The position numbers were made by a program, and so were the translations under genes. Source: Bacteroidota bacterium (lineage in GTDB: Bacteria; Bacteroidota; Bacteroidia; Chitinophagales; Chitinophagaceae). Taken from it: 64,000 nucleotides of DNA. The stretch's first letter is position 1; every line of letters starts with the position of its first letter. Below, one piece after another: positions 33,359-42,412 of this stretch. Where the stretch lies: positions 525,809-589,808 of the forward strand of contig JAFDXK010000005.1 in NCBI GenBank assembly GCA_018267965.1. Reading direction: 5' to 3'. The notes beneath the pieces are model-generated. The model did not search any database and had not been told where the DNA came from. It saw nothing but the letters and a program-made list of their open reading frames with translations.

Positions 33359-34122
33359 TGAAGATAACGTTCCTGGGTACCGGTACATCTCAAGGCGTGC
33401 CTTTTATTGGGTGCGATTGTGCAGTATGCACTTCTGCCGATAAAAGGAATGATAGGTTGCGTACATCTGTTTGGGTAGAAACTGCCGAAGCAAGTATAGT
33501 GATTGATAGCGGTCCTGATTTCAGGCAGCAAATGTTGCGTGCAGGAGTAAGAAAACTGGATGCTATCATTTTCACCCACGGGCATAAAGACCATACGGCA
33601 GGTATGGATGATGTGCGAGCCTATAATTATCATGATGGTAAAGCGATGGAGGTATACGCCAATACTGCCACACAAGAAGTGCTGAGAAGAGAGTTTTCTT
33701 ATGTATTTACAGACCAGCATTATCCGGGAATACCACAGGTGAACCTCCATACTATTGATGGCGACCACCCATTTTCAATCAATGGTTTACAAATCATCCC
33801 AATCAAAGTGATGCATTATAAACTGGAGGTATTGGGTTTCAGATTCGGCGATTTTACTTACATCACCGATGCTAACTATATTGAAAAAGAGGAGATGATG
33901 AAGGCTAAAGGCAGCAAAGCATTTGTCATCAACGCTCTGCGTCATCAAGACCACCCATCGCATTATACCCTTTCGCAGGCAATAGACGTAGCCCATGCAG
34001 TAGGAGCTGATAAGACGTATTTCACACACATCAGCCACCAGTTAGGCTTGCATGATGAAATAGAAAAAACACTGCCCGAGAATATGCACCTTGCTTATGA
34101 CGGGCTGACTTTAGAATTATAA
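33358..34122 (+). CDS. MBL-fold metallohydrolase (PhnP-like)
   Basis: 254 aa. The start is GTG at 33358, overlapping the previous stop; no ATG is nearby and the sequence MKITFLGTGTSQGVPFIGC is the usual N-terminus. The metal motif HGHKDHTAGMDD (HxHxDH) and downstream His residues (HLAYDG, HISHQLG) are present. The family includes phosphoribosyl cyclic phosphodiesterase PhnP and related phosphodiesterases. No phosphonate genes are nearby, so the role is unknown. Confidence 0.9.
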   Translation: MKITFLGTGTSQGVPFIGCDCAVCTSADKRNDRLRTSVWVETAEASIVIDSGPDFRQQMLRAGVRKLDAIIFTHGHKDHTAGMDDVRAYNYHDGKAMEVYANTATQEVLRREFSYVFTDQHYPGIPQVNLHTIDGDHPFSINGLQIIPIKVMHYKLEVLGFRFGDFTYITDANYIEKEEMMKAKGSKAFVINALRHQDHPSHYTLSQAIDVAHAVGADKTYFTHISHQLGLHDEIEKTLPENMHLAYDGLTLEL

Positions 34123-34190
34123 TTATTTTACACGCAGGCACACTAACTTTATCCGTTCAAAACCTGTCTGACTACAATACAATTTTTAAA

Positions 34191-34745
34191 ATGAAACAAC
34201 TATTTATAATTATTGCCCTCGTTACAGCTTTTCATACAAGCTCATTTGCTCAATATGAGAACGAGAAAATTAAGATTGGCCAAAAGGCTCCTGAGCTCAG
34301 GTTTGCAAATCCCGCCGGAGATACCCTACAGTTATCAAAGATCAATCGCAAACGAATTGTTCTGCTCGACTTTTGGGCATCATGGTGCGGACCTTGCCGC
34401 AGAGGCAACCCAAGGCTGGTACAACTGTATGAAAAATACAAGGACAAGAAGTTCAAAGGCGCTAAAAAAGGATTTACAATTGTGAGTGTTTCCTTAGATA
34501 AGGATAGCTCATCATGGGTGCAGGCAATTGCTGCCGATAAATTAGGCTGGCCATACCACATGACGGCACTGGGAGGTTGGAAATCTGCTGCGGCGGCTAT
34601 TTATGGTGTTCAGTTCATCCCGCAGGCATTTTTATTGGATACTGACGGCAAGGTAATGCGTAAATATATGACTGCCGAAGAGGCTGAAGCCGATATAGAA
34701 AAGCTGTCAAACGGTGAGAAACTGGAGATAATTGAAGGAAAATAA
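34191..34745 (+). CDS. TlpA-like exported thioredoxin
   Basis: 184 aa. Signal peptide (ending SSFAQ), then a redoxin domain with the CGPC active site (WASWCGPCRRGNPRL, about residue 66). The cis-Pro loop GVQFIPQAFLL is visible. Periplasmic thiol-disulfide reductase; a role in cytochrome c maturation or general disulfide reduction is possible. No other maturation gene is near. Confidence 0.9.
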   Translation: MKQLFIIIALVTAFHTSSFAQYENEKIKIGQKAPELRFANPAGDTLQLSKINRKRIVLLDFWASWCGPCRRGNPRLVQLYEKYKDKKFKGAKKGFTIVSVSLDKDSSSWVQAIAADKLGWPYHMTALGGWKSAAAAIYGVQFIPQAFLLDTDGKVMRKYMTAEEAEADIEKLSNGEKLEIIEGK

Positions 34746-34772
34746 TATATAATAGCTTAAATAGGGTAAGAT

Positions 34773-34803
34773 TTTGCCACTTATGTAATATATCTTATCT
34801 TTG
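34773..34803 (+). promoter_or_regulatory. Promoter of rpmE2 (consensus spacing)
   Basis: TTTG (34773-34776), a 19-bp spacer, then TATCTTTG (34796-34803): exact match to TTTG-N19-TAnnTTTG. It lies about 50 bp before the L31 ATG. Confidence 0.8.
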
Positions 34804-34854
34804 CACACTCAATTTTAAAAGCATGGCCAAATCCATGCACAAAATATAAATACA

Positions 34855-35106
34855 ATGAAAAAAGGAATACATCCCGAAAGCTATCGTTTAGTGGTATTTA
34901 AAGATATGTCTAACGACTATACTTTCATCACTAAATCTACTGCTGCTACACGCGAAACCATCACAATGGAAGATGGTGTTGAGTACCCTTTGGTAAAGGT
35001 GGAAATTTCTCACATGTCGCACCCTTTCTATACAGGTAAATCAGTATTCGTTGATACTGCAGGCCGTATCGATAAATTCAAAAAGCGTTACGAAAAGAAG
35101 AAATAA
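34855..35106 (+). CDS. rpmE2: 50S ribosomal protein L31 type B
   Basis: 83 aa, [24 protein letters not shown]. The lack of the CxxC zinc pair and the 83-aa length identify the type B form of bL31 (zinc-independent). It binds the large subunit at the 5S/central protuberance contact. It has its own promoter and a strong terminator, so it is a monocistronic unit. Confidence 0.96.
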   Translation: MKKGIHPESYRLVVFKDMSNDYTFITKSTAATRETITMEDGVEYPLVKVEISHMSHPFYTGKSVFVDTAGRIDKFKKRYEKKK

Positions 35107-35138
35107 TCTTCATTATTATATCATTTGCTTTACGCACG

Positions 35139-35168
35139 AAAAATCCCGACTTTTGTCGGGATTTTTTA
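35139..35168 (+). terminator. Rho-independent terminator of rpmE2
   Basis: AAAATCCCGAC / GTCGGGATTTT with loop TTTT, followed by T residues. Stem of 11 bp. Confidence 0.88.
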
Positions 35169-35171
35169 GTT

Positions 35172-36368
35172 ATGCAGGTTATCCTTTTCGATACTGACGT
35201 CAGATACCGTTTACTACCCTTTACTCATACCCGCCCTATAGCAGATATACGCTGTGGCATACTTACCATGCGCGAGCGTTGGGAAACTTTCCTGCAAACA
35301 ACTACAAGTACACTTACTGTTGCCTATATGCAGGATGTATATCCGCAGAAGGCAGGCAATGATAATCTATACATCAATGGGGCAGTATTTGCCAATCCAT
35401 CTATAACGGAAGCTATAAAACAACTGAAGCAGGGCGAAAAACTGGTGAAGGATGGTATCATCATTGCGCTGAGAACTGAAACAACCATTCATACTATAGA
35501 AGATATAGCCTATCACGATACAGCCATCCATTACGATAAGGATGTTCACAGCCTAAAAAATGTCTGGGATATCTTTTCTATCAATGGTTCAGCTATACGA
35601 GGTGATTATATGCTGCTCACTCAAAACAAAAAGAGTGCTCCCCTCCCCGACAATGTTACTGTAACAGGTAAAGAAAACCTGTTTATAGAAGAAGGTGCCA
35701 TCATTAATGCAGGCTGTATTATTAATGCATCTACTGGTCCGGTTTATATTGGCAAGAAAGCAGAGATACTGGAAGGTACCATCATACGCGGCCCTATAGC
35801 TTTGTGCGAAGGTGCTGTGATAAAAATGGGTGCTAAAATATATGCCGATACTACCATTGGCCCGGGATGCAAAGTGGGTGGAGAGGTAAGTAATGTAGTA
35901 TTCTTTGCTAATAGTAATAAAGGACATGATGGTTATTTAGGTAACGCTGTGATAGGTGAATGGTGTAATCTGGGTGCTGACAGCAATTGCTCTAACCTGA
36001 AGAATAATTATGATGAAGTGAAGATATGGGATGAGCATATCAATAAATCTGTAAAAACCGGCCTGACGTTTTGTGGCCTGATGATGGGCGACCATTCTAA
36101 ATGTGGTATCAATACCATGTTCAATACAGGCACTGTTGTTGGTGTATCCGCTAACATCTACGGTGCAGGATTCCCTGAAAAATTTGTGCCTTCATTTGCC
36201 TGGGGCGGTGCCGAAGGCATGACCACTTATAGCTTCGACCGTGCAATGGATACAGCAGGACGTATGATGGCCAGAAGGAATAAAACATTAAGCGAAGCTG
36301 AAAGAAAAATGTATGCTCATGTTTTTGAATATACTACTGCACAAAGAGAATTATTTGCAAACAATTAA
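35172..36368 (+). CDS. GlmU-like sugar nucleotidyltransferase/left-handed beta-helix protein
   Basis: 398 aa. The N-terminal part (residues 1-130) has the Bacteroidota-type start MQVILFDTDVRYRLLPFTHTRPIADIRCG, which replaces the normal nucleotide-binding GxGTRM loop. From about residue 165 the sequence forms a left-handed parallel beta-helix with hexapeptide repeats (GPVYIGKKAEILEGTIIRGP, GAKIYADTTIGPG). Related to GlmU, which makes UDP-GlcNAc, but whether this protein is an active uridyltransferase is uncertain because the signature loop is absent. Next gene, tpiA, starts 22 bp downstream. Confidence 0.85.
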   Translation: MQVILFDTDVRYRLLPFTHTRPIADIRCGILTMRERWETFLQTTTSTLTVAYMQDVYPQKAGNDNLYINGAVFANPSITEAIKQLKQGEKLVKDGIIIALRTETTIHTIEDIAYHDTAIHYDKDVHSLKNVWDIFSINGSAIRGDYMLLTQNKKSAPLPDNVTVTGKENLFIEEGAIINAGCIINASTGPVYIGKKAEILEGTIIRGPIALCEGAVIKMGAKIYADTTIGPGCKVGGEVSNVVFFANSNKGHDGYLGNAVIGEWCNLGADSNCSNLKNNYDEVKIWDEHINKSVKTGLTFCGLMMGDHSKCGINTMFNTGTVVGVSANIYGAGFPEKFVPSFAWGGAEGMTTYSFDRAMDTAGRMMARRNKTLSEAERKMYAHVFEYTTAQRELFANN

Positions 36369-36390
36369 TCAATTATAAACAATAAGTAGA

Positions 36391-37158
36391 ATGCGTAAAA
36401 AAATTGTAGCCGGAAACTGGAAGATGAACATGACACTGGATGAAGGCCATGCATTGGTAGCTGGTGTGTTAAAAGGGCTACCAGAATTAAGCAACGACAA
36501 ACAAGTAGTATTTGCTCCTCCATTTTTAAATATTCAACATACAGTATACCAGGTAGAAGATGTACAGCACGTACATGTAGCAGCTCAAAACTGTCATTCT
36601 GAAGTATCAGGTGCATACACAGGTGAAGTATCTGCTAAAATGATAGCTGCATGCGATGCTACTTATGTAATCATAGGACATTCAGAGCGCCGCGAATACT
36701 GCCATGAGACAGATGCAATGCTTGCTCAAAAAACAGATGTTGCATTGGATAATGGATTGAAAGTTATTTTCTGCTGTGGTGAATCTCTGGAAATACGTGA
36801 TGCAGGTACACAAAATGAATTTGTAGAAGCACAGTTAAAAGCAGGATTGTTTCATTTGCACAAACATCAGTTAGCTAACATAGTAGTAGCATACGAACCA
36901 ATTTGGGCTATAGGTACCGGACGCACTGCCAGCAGCCAGCAAGCGCAAGATATGCACGCACATATACGCAGTGTATTTGCTGCTCAGTATGGACAACCAA
37001 CTGCTGATAGCCTTACTATCTTATATGGCGGTAGCTGCAAGCCATCTAATGCTGCAGAACTATTTGCATGCCCTGATGTGGATGGCGGCCTGATAGGCGG
37101 CGCATCGCTGAAAGCTGAGGAATTTTTGGGCATTATAGATGCTATGGTAAAAGCTTAA
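36391..37158 (+). CDS. tpiA: Triosephosphate isomerase
   Basis: 255 aa, full length. All family motifs are present: GNWKMN (Lys13 region), IGHSERRE (catalytic His), AYEPIWAIGTG (catalytic Glu) and the phosphate-binding YGGS near the C-terminus. Interconverts dihydroxyacetone phosphate and glyceraldehyde 3-phosphate in glycolysis. Likely co-transcribed with the GlmU-like gene. Confidence 0.97.
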   Translation: MRKKIVAGNWKMNMTLDEGHALVAGVLKGLPELSNDKQVVFAPPFLNIQHTVYQVEDVQHVHVAAQNCHSEVSGAYTGEVSAKMIAACDATYVIIGHSERREYCHETDAMLAQKTDVALDNGLKVIFCCGESLEIRDAGTQNEFVEAQLKAGLFHLHKHQLANIVVAYEPIWAIGTGRTASSQQAQDMHAHIRSVFAAQYGQPTADSLTILYGGSCKPSNAAELFACPDVDGGLIGGASLKAEEFLGIIDAMVKA

Positions 37159-37176
37159 AAATTATTGAACAAAGGT

Positions 37177-37207
37177 TTTGCAGAGACAAAAAACTGCCTT
37201 ATCTTTG
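37177..37207 (+). promoter_or_regulatory. Promoter of the tRNA-Glu gene (consensus spacing)
   Basis: TTTG (37177-37180), a 19-bp spacer, then TATCTTTG (37200-37207): exact consensus match. It lies 20 bp upstream of the tRNA 5' end. Confidence 0.8.
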
Positions 37208-37227
37208 CAGTCCGAAAAAAAGGAGAT

Positions 37228-37299
37228 GCCGCGTTGGTCAATCGGCTAAGACGCCTCCCTTTCACGGAGGAATGACGGGTTCGACTCCCGTACGTGGTA
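37228..37299 (+). tRNA. tRNA-Glu (UUC)
   Basis: 72 nt. Acceptor GCCGCGT pairs with ACGTGGT (two G-U pairs), anticodon stem CCTCC/GGAGG with loop CTTTCAC (anticodon UUC), and T-arm ACGGG-TTCGACT-CCCGT. The CCA end is not encoded. Confidence 0.92.
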
Positions 37300-37306
37300 C
37301 GCGGTA

Positions 37307-37338
37307 CAAAAGGCAACTGGTTGACGGTTGCCTTTTTT
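37307..37338 (+). terminator. Terminator after tRNA-Glu
   Basis: AAAAGGCAAC / GTTGCCTTTT with an intervening loop and a T run, 8 bp after the tRNA-Glu end. Confidence 0.8.
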
Positions 37339-37404
37339 CTTATATAGTTCTTTAATTTTACATATCACGACATTACAATACCAGAGTTTTTTGATAATAA
37401 ATTT

Positions 37405-37476
37405 GGTCCCGTAGTACAATGGATAGTACGAGAGTTTCCGAAGCTCCAAATTCAGGTTCGATTCCTGACGGGACCA
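37405..37476 (+). tRNA. tRNA-Arg (CCG)
   Basis: 72 nt. Acceptor GGTCCCG/CGGGACC perfect, D-stem GTAC/GTAC, anticodon stem GAGT/GCTC with a loop TTCCGAA (anticodon CCG), T-arm CAGG/CCTG. Not preceded by an obvious own promoter. The 204 bp to the next gene hold nothing else recognisable. Confidence 0.9.
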
Positions 37477-37680
37477 CAAATATTTTTTTAAAAGGTGTCA
37501 AGGAGTAAATTCCCGATGAGGCTACTAAAAAGAATGCATACAGTATTCCTTTTTCATCATTCCTTACTTTGCTCATTTACACCTGAAAGCATTCGGAATT
37601 ATAAGTGTTGTTCCTGTTTTAGTTGAGGTGATTTTCCTGAATCATATTTTCTTATTTTTGTTATCATTATTTGATAACAT

Positions 37681-38559
37681 ATGCTACGTCATACCTTTTA
37701 CATTTTATTGACTATCTGCCTGCTGATGATTCATCAGTCGGTGACGGCGCAATCTGCTGATAAAAAGGCTTTTGAGGCTGCACTTGTAGCCTCGAACGCA
37801 GCAACAAACCCATCAGAAGCTCGCACGAAAGCTATGCTGACCTACGTAAAGTCTGCAGCTACACGCGAAGAGCGTATTGACCGTTCTTTTGAGGTAGTTA
37901 AAGAAGTTATTGATATAGACTTTGCAGCAGTTGGCTTTGCGCTTTATAATATCCCCCGATGTACTGAGCTGGACCAGAAGATGCGAGATGGCCTACCACA
38001 AGATCAACAGGAAGCATTAGCTGAATTCAGAAAATGGTACCAGAGCGAGAAGTATGATACCAATGATCCGAGTTATCCGGCGGGTTTGCCTGCTGCAGGA
38101 GAGCCGTGGGGCGGGAAAGTGGCAAAGACCATTACACCTGCAAAAGATCCTGCAAAAGAGCAGGAGGATTGTGATCGTTGGGTAAAGCAAGCAACCATGT
38201 ACGATGCACAGTTCAAAGTAGGTGATATTATTTATCCGCGCGGGCGCATCGGCGAATTCTACATCTATGATATTGAGTGTGCTACTCACACTTTCCTGGC
38301 GGTTGGCCCCAACAACACCATACGTAACCCGGTTTCATCTGACTGGTTGCGGAAGGAGCGTGGACCTTTCGAGATGTGCCCTGTATGCCATGGCCACTTT
38401 GTTAGTTCACACAAGGGTATTGTGGCCGATGATGAGTGGCATACATCCAGCACCAATGCCTTTGTAGAAAAGCGCAAGGTAAATGGCACAAAAGTGGCCA
38501 ACATAGTTGACTATTGCAAGCGCTGCCAAGGCAAAGGCTACGTAAGGAAGGGGGCTTAG
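37681..38559 (+). CDS. Exported protein with DnaJ-type Cys-rich motifs at the C-terminus
   Basis: 292 aa with a signal peptide (ending QSVTAQS). The N-terminal half (residues 25-190) is helical and unrecognised, with few clues (EEFRKWYQSEK, AKEQEDCDRW). The last 65 residues contain CPVCHG and, after a 38-residue gap, CKRCQGKGY: a CxxCxG and a CxxCxGxG, the zinc-binding units of the DnaJ central domain. Two units make one zinc site. A secreted protein with this feature is unusual; it could bind unfolded protein or metal. It has no obvious operon partner. Confidence 0.75.
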   Translation: MLRHTFYILLTICLLMIHQSVTAQSADKKAFEAALVASNAATNPSEARTKAMLTYVKSAATREERIDRSFEVVKEVIDIDFAAVGFALYNIPRCTELDQKMRDGLPQDQQEALAEFRKWYQSEKYDTNDPSYPAGLPAAGEPWGGKVAKTITPAKDPAKEQEDCDRWVKQATMYDAQFKVGDIIYPRGRIGEFYIYDIECATHTFLAVGPNNTIRNPVSSDWLRKERGPFEMCPVCHGHFVSSHKGIVADDEWHTSSTNAFVEKRKVNGTKVANIVDYCKRCQGKGYVRKGA

Positions 38560-38746
38560 GAGAAAGTACCTCTCCCAAAACTTGATCGTTACTTTACGCA
38601 AGCAGACACTTATATATTTTAAGTCAAAGAGAAAAGTATTCCTGCCGGGGCTACTATGATGAAAGCCGACACAGTAAAGACTTTCATTTTTTATTCCTAC
38701 AGAAATATCAAACCACAATATATTTACTTTAGAATCTTCTCATTTA

Positions 38747-39310
38747 ATGCACCTGTACATTAAAAATATGGTTTGTAACCGTTGCATAATGGTTGTAACA
38801 GCAGAACTCGAAAAATTAGGACTGCACCCATTAAATGTGACACTTGGTGAAGTGGTTTTACAAGAGAAAAAACTACCTAAGGAACATTTAAAAAATATAC
38901 AACAGGCACTTCAACAGTTAGGCTTTGAATTGATTGATGATAAAAAAAGTAAACTCATAGAGCAACTGAAAAGCTGCATTGTTGACCTTATACACTATTC
39001 GGAGCCAATCGAAGTGAAATACAGTGCCTACCTCACTGACAAACTACATCACGATTATACTTATCTAAGCAAATTGTTTTCTGAAGTAGAGGGAATTACA
39101 ATAGAGCACTATATTATTAAACAAAAAATCGAGCGGGCTAAAGAGCTCTTGGCTTATGATGAGCTTTCGCTGAGTGAAATAGCTGACAGATTAGGCTATA
39201 GTAGTGTTGCTCACCTTTCTGCACAATTCAAGAAGGTTACCGGCCTGACACCCACTTTCTTTAAGAATAAAGGGATGCATGCAAGAATACCAATAGACAA
39301 GATTAAGTAA
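38747..39310 (+). CDS. AraC-type regulator with HMA-like N-terminal Cys-x-x-Cys domain
   Basis: 187 aa. The N-terminal 70 residues have the HMA-like beta-alpha-beta pattern, with a metal site in MVCNRC (Cys10 and Cys13). Residues 85-180 are an AraC DNA-binding domain with two helix-turn-helices (DYTYLSKLFSEVEG, LSLSEIADRLGYSSVAHLSAQFKKVTGLTP). It should sense a soft metal such as copper directly. The likely target is the promoter of the next gene, which carries a direct-repeat site (39317-39347). Confidence 0.87.
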   Translation: MHLYIKNMVCNRCIMVVTAELEKLGLHPLNVTLGEVVLQEKKLPKEHLKNIQQALQQLGFELIDDKKSKLIEQLKSCIVDLIHYSEPIEVKYSAYLTDKLHHDYTYLSKLFSEVEGITIEHYIIKQKIERAKELLAYDELSLSEIADRLGYSSVAHLSAQFKKVTGLTPTFFKNKGMHARIPIDKIK

Positions 39311-39316
39311 GTGCAA

Positions 39317-39377
39317 AATCATGTAAATCAAATCCATAATCGTGTAAGAACTGCCCTTACCCAGTGATATAATTTTG
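39317..39377 (+). promoter_or_regulatory. Activator-type site and -7 element before the HMA-MauE gene
   Basis: AATCATGTAA (39317-39326) and AATCGTGTAA (39338-39347) are direct repeats 21 bp apart, i.e. two helical turns. The -7 element TAATTTTG is at 39370-39377. No TTTG is found at the -33 position (39347-39350 reads AGAA), as expected for an activator-dependent promoter. The repeat pattern suits the AraC regulator encoded just upstream. Confidence 0.65.
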
Positions 39378-39396
39378 TGTCATAAAATAAATTACA

Positions 39397-40137
39397 ATGA
39401 CACATACATATAACATTACAGGAATGACATGTAACAGTTGTGTAGCCAAAGTTAAAAGTGAGCTTTTGAAACTTGGAGAAATAACAAGCGCAGATGTTCA
39501 ATTGCAGGCTCCACAGGCTACAATATCAATGTCTAAACATATTTCTACCGAGACATTACAAAAAGCCATCAGCCATGCGGGTACAAAGTATATTATTTCT
39601 GCCGCAGACACCGGCATGCATCATGATTCAGCCGCTGTTGCTGATGAGACTACTACAAATAGCTATTTCCCAATTTTCCTGATATTCGGATACATTACAG
39701 GAATTAGTTTGATTATTCAGATATTCAATGACCATTTCTACTTAGGACAATGGATGAGCCATTTTATGGCCGGCTTCTTTTTGGTGTTCTCTTTCTTCAA
39801 AATAATGAATTTGAAAGGTTTTGCAGAAGGCTATGGAACTTATGATGTTATAGCCAAAAAAATAGCGGCATACGGCTTTGTTTATCCGTTTATTGAGCTA
39901 GGTTTAGGCATAGCATATTTAACTGAATTCAACCCGCTTATCACTAATTCACTTACATTAGTAGTAATGGGAATAAGCACTATTGGTGTAATACAGAGTT
40001 TGATGAAAAAAACTCCATTTCAATGTGCTTGTCTTGGTACAGTTATTAAACTTCCGTTGAGTAAGGTTACGTTATTCGAAGATTTATTAATGGTAGGAAT
40101 GAGTGTTGTTATGTTAATCATGCTTATTGCTAACTAA
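39397..40137 (+). CDS. HMA domain fused to MauE-like membrane domain
   Basis: 246 aa. Residues 1-68 are a heavy-metal-associated domain with MTCNSC (Cys11 and Cys14). A linker follows, then four transmembrane helices of the MauE/DoxX type (about residues 90-245), with PFQCACLGT near the end. It likely hands a metal or thiol to membrane partners in copper or cytochrome metabolism. The gene is behind a direct-repeat site, and 10 bp separate it from the His-rich outer-membrane protein gene. Confidence 0.85.
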   Translation: MTHTYNITGMTCNSCVAKVKSELLKLGEITSADVQLQAPQATISMSKHISTETLQKAISHAGTKYIISAADTGMHHDSAAVADETTTNSYFPIFLIFGYITGISLIIQIFNDHFYLGQWMSHFMAGFFLVFSFFKIMNLKGFAEGYGTYDVIAKKIAAYGFVYPFIELGLGIAYLTEFNPLITNSLTLVVMGISTIGVIQSLMKKTPFQCACLGTVIKLPLSKVTLFEDLLMVGMSVVMLIMLIAN

Positions 40138-40147
40138 ATAGTTGAAA

Positions 40148-41635
40148 ATGAGAAAGATATTTTTGATGCTGGTCATTTTGATACTATCAATAAAGACGAA
40201 TGCGCAGCACGAGCATCATGCAATGCCAGCTATTTTGGAGAAAAAACCACAGGCAAAACCTGTGAAAAAATCGGACGAACAACATAAAACGGTTGTCCCG
40301 CCTGTCACTGACAAAAATGATACTGCAAAAAAACACCTAGAACATCAGCATGGAGTAGGCCATCAAAAAACAGATGTTATGCATACCGAACATAGCAGTA
40401 TGCATGATATGAGTACACATGCCGAACATGAGAGTATGACTCATGCCTATTCATTGAGTTTACCGATGAACAGGAACGGTTCAGGTACGGGATGGCTTCC
40501 TGACAATTCGCCAATGTATGGTAAGATGATACATTCCAACAAATGGATGTATATGCTGCATGGAAATATATTTATACGTTATAACAACCAGGATATTTTC
40601 AATAAAGGAACGAGAGGAGGCCAAAAATTTGATGCTCCTAATTGGATAATGGCTATGGGACAACGGAAAGCAGGACGGAAAGGTCTGTTTCATTTCAGTG
40701 CAATGTTTTCGTTAGATGCTGCTATTGCGGGTGGAGAAGGATATCCATTATTATTTCAATCTGGTGAAACATGGCGAGGAAAACCACTTGTTGACAGACA
40801 ACATCCGCATGATCTATTTTCGGAATTAGCCGTTAGTTATTCTCATGCTTTCAGTTCAAAAACAGATGCATTCATATACATTGGGTATCCCGGTGAACCT
40901 GCCTTAGGTTCGGTAGCTTTTATGCATAGGCCTTCGGCACTCACTAATCCTGACGCTCCGATAAGTCACCACTGGAATGACGGTACACATATAACATTTG
41001 GTGTAGCAACACTTGGGGTACGTTATGATAAGTTCAAATTAGAAGCATCATCTTTTACAGGTCGGGAACCTAATGAAGATCGTTGGGGTTTTGACAAACC
41101 AAGATTTGATTCATGGAGCGGGCGTTTCTCATTCAATCCAAATCGTAATTGGGCATTTCAATTGTCTCAGGGATTTGTCAAAAGCCCTGAAATTATACAC
41201 CCGGGAGATGATGTGAACAGAACGACAGCGTCTATCATATATAGCTATAACACAGACAAAGGCAGACTCTTTAATACCACAGCACTCTGGGGTTTGAACA
41301 AGGTAGCAGGGCATGACGGAGAGAATGCATTTCTCTTGGAAGCTTCTTACGCACTCAATAGATTTAATTTTTATGGGCGGTATGAATGGATACAAAAATC
41401 TGTTGAGGAACTCAATCTTGACGAGACGATTTATGGCTTGCACACATTATTCCCTGTTAACGCCCTAACATTAGGAATGAATTATGATTTTCTAAAAGGA
41501 GGAACATTTCGCTTAGCAGGTGGGGTTCAAGGTGCAGTGTATGCCGCAGATTCTAAACTGGATAATCTTTATGGAAAAAATCCTGCGGCTGGCCAGGTAT
41601 ACATCCGGATATATCCAAATATCATGAGCAATTAA
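40148..41635 (+). CDS. His/Met-rich exported outer-membrane protein
   Basis: 495 aa from ATG 40148 (MRKIFLMLVILILSIKTNAQ, signal peptide; a TTG at 40142 is a weaker choice). Residues 20-100 are strongly His- and Met-rich (HEHHAMP, HLEHQHGVGHQ, MHTEHSSMHDMSTHAEH), a typical metal-binding stretch. The rest has beta-strand and aromatic patterns of an outer-membrane barrel. It is co-transcribed with the HMA-MauE gene. Probably a copper-related outer-membrane protein. Confidence 0.82.
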   Translation: MRKIFLMLVILILSIKTNAQHEHHAMPAILEKKPQAKPVKKSDEQHKTVVPPVTDKNDTAKKHLEHQHGVGHQKTDVMHTEHSSMHDMSTHAEHESMTHAYSLSLPMNRNGSGTGWLPDNSPMYGKMIHSNKWMYMLHGNIFIRYNNQDIFNKGTRGGQKFDAPNWIMAMGQRKAGRKGLFHFSAMFSLDAAIAGGEGYPLLFQSGETWRGKPLVDRQHPHDLFSELAVSYSHAFSSKTDAFIYIGYPGEPALGSVAFMHRPSALTNPDAPISHHWNDGTHITFGVATLGVRYDKFKLEASSFTGREPNEDRWGFDKPRFDSWSGRFSFNPNRNWAFQLSQGFVKSPEIIHPGDDVNRTTASIIYSYNTDKGRLFNTTALWGLNKVAGHDGENAFLLEASYALNRFNFYGRYEWIQKSVEELNLDETIYGLHTLFPVNALTLGMNYDFLKGGTFRLAGGVQGAVYAADSKLDNLYGKNPAAGQVYIRIYPNIMSN

Positions 41636-41725
41636 CTTTAAAAAGCTTTAAGATAAAATGAGTTCATACAGCTAACAACTCTGAATGGTCTAATAATTGA
41701 TTCGAAAAGTTTCTGATGAAGTTTA

Positions 41726-42412
41726 CTATGAATTTATAATCAGCTTAAACCCTATACCATAGGCATTGAGTATCTCTATTCCGGGGTCATCTTTGAATAA
41801 TTTCCTGATTTTACTCATGTAAACATCCATACTTTTTGCAGCAAAATAATCGTCGTTTCCCCAAACCCTTTCAAGTATCAATGTCCGTTGCACCAATTCA
41901 TTTTTATTAGATACAAATATCTGTATTAGCTCTGCCTCTTTAGAACTTAGCCTTTTAATATCATTGCCAAGTTGCAACGTCATTTTATTATAATCAAACC
42001 TGTATTTGCCTATGTCTACACATTTAGGCATGTTGGCTGATTTTGGTGCTGCACGTTTAAGGACAGCATTGATACGCATATATAGCTCCTGTGTGCTGAA
42101 AGGTTTAGTGACATAGTCGTCGGCCCCATGTTCAAAACCCTTTATCTTATCCTCATCCCTTCCTCTTGCTGTCAGGAATATTATGGGTACTTCATTATCT
42201 ATCGCGCGTATCTCTTTTGATAATATGAAACCATCCTTTACCGGCATCATTACATCTAAAATACATAACCCGAAGGCGCTGTTTTTAAATGCTGTTATGC
42301 CTTCGTTGCCATCTTTGCACCATATTGTTTCAAAACCCTTGTTATCCAGGTTCTCCTTCAACAACATTCCGAGATTCGGGTCATCTTCTACAAACAAAAT
42401 ACGTGTTCTCAT
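41726..42412 (-). CDS. OmpR-family response regulator
   Basis: 228 aa. Receiver domain residues 1-120, with the phosphorylated Asp in LCILDVMMPVKDG (about 54). A winged-helix C-terminal domain follows (from about residue 130). The ATG overlaps the kinase stop by 4 bp, so they are coupled. OmpR-type regulators bind direct repeats about 10 bp apart; such TTAAG repeats lie at 44023-44046 and 44111-44145. Confidence 0.95.
   Translation of the reverse strand: MRTRILFVEDDPNLGMLLKENLDNKGFETIWCKDGNEGITAFKNSAFGLCILDVMMPVKDGFILSKEIRAIDNEVPIIFLTARGRDEDKIKGFEHGADDYVTKPFSTQELYMRINAVLKRAAPKSANMPKCVDIGKYRFDYNKMTLQLGNDIKRLSSKEAELIQIFVSNKNELVQRTLILERVWGNDDYFAAKSMDVYMSKIRKLFKDDPGIEILNAYGIGFKLIINS

Noticed and set aside
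37246..37576. Minus-strand open frames over the tRNA genes
   Set aside because: They are the complement of tRNA-Glu, tRNA-Arg and the spacer; no signal or family pattern.
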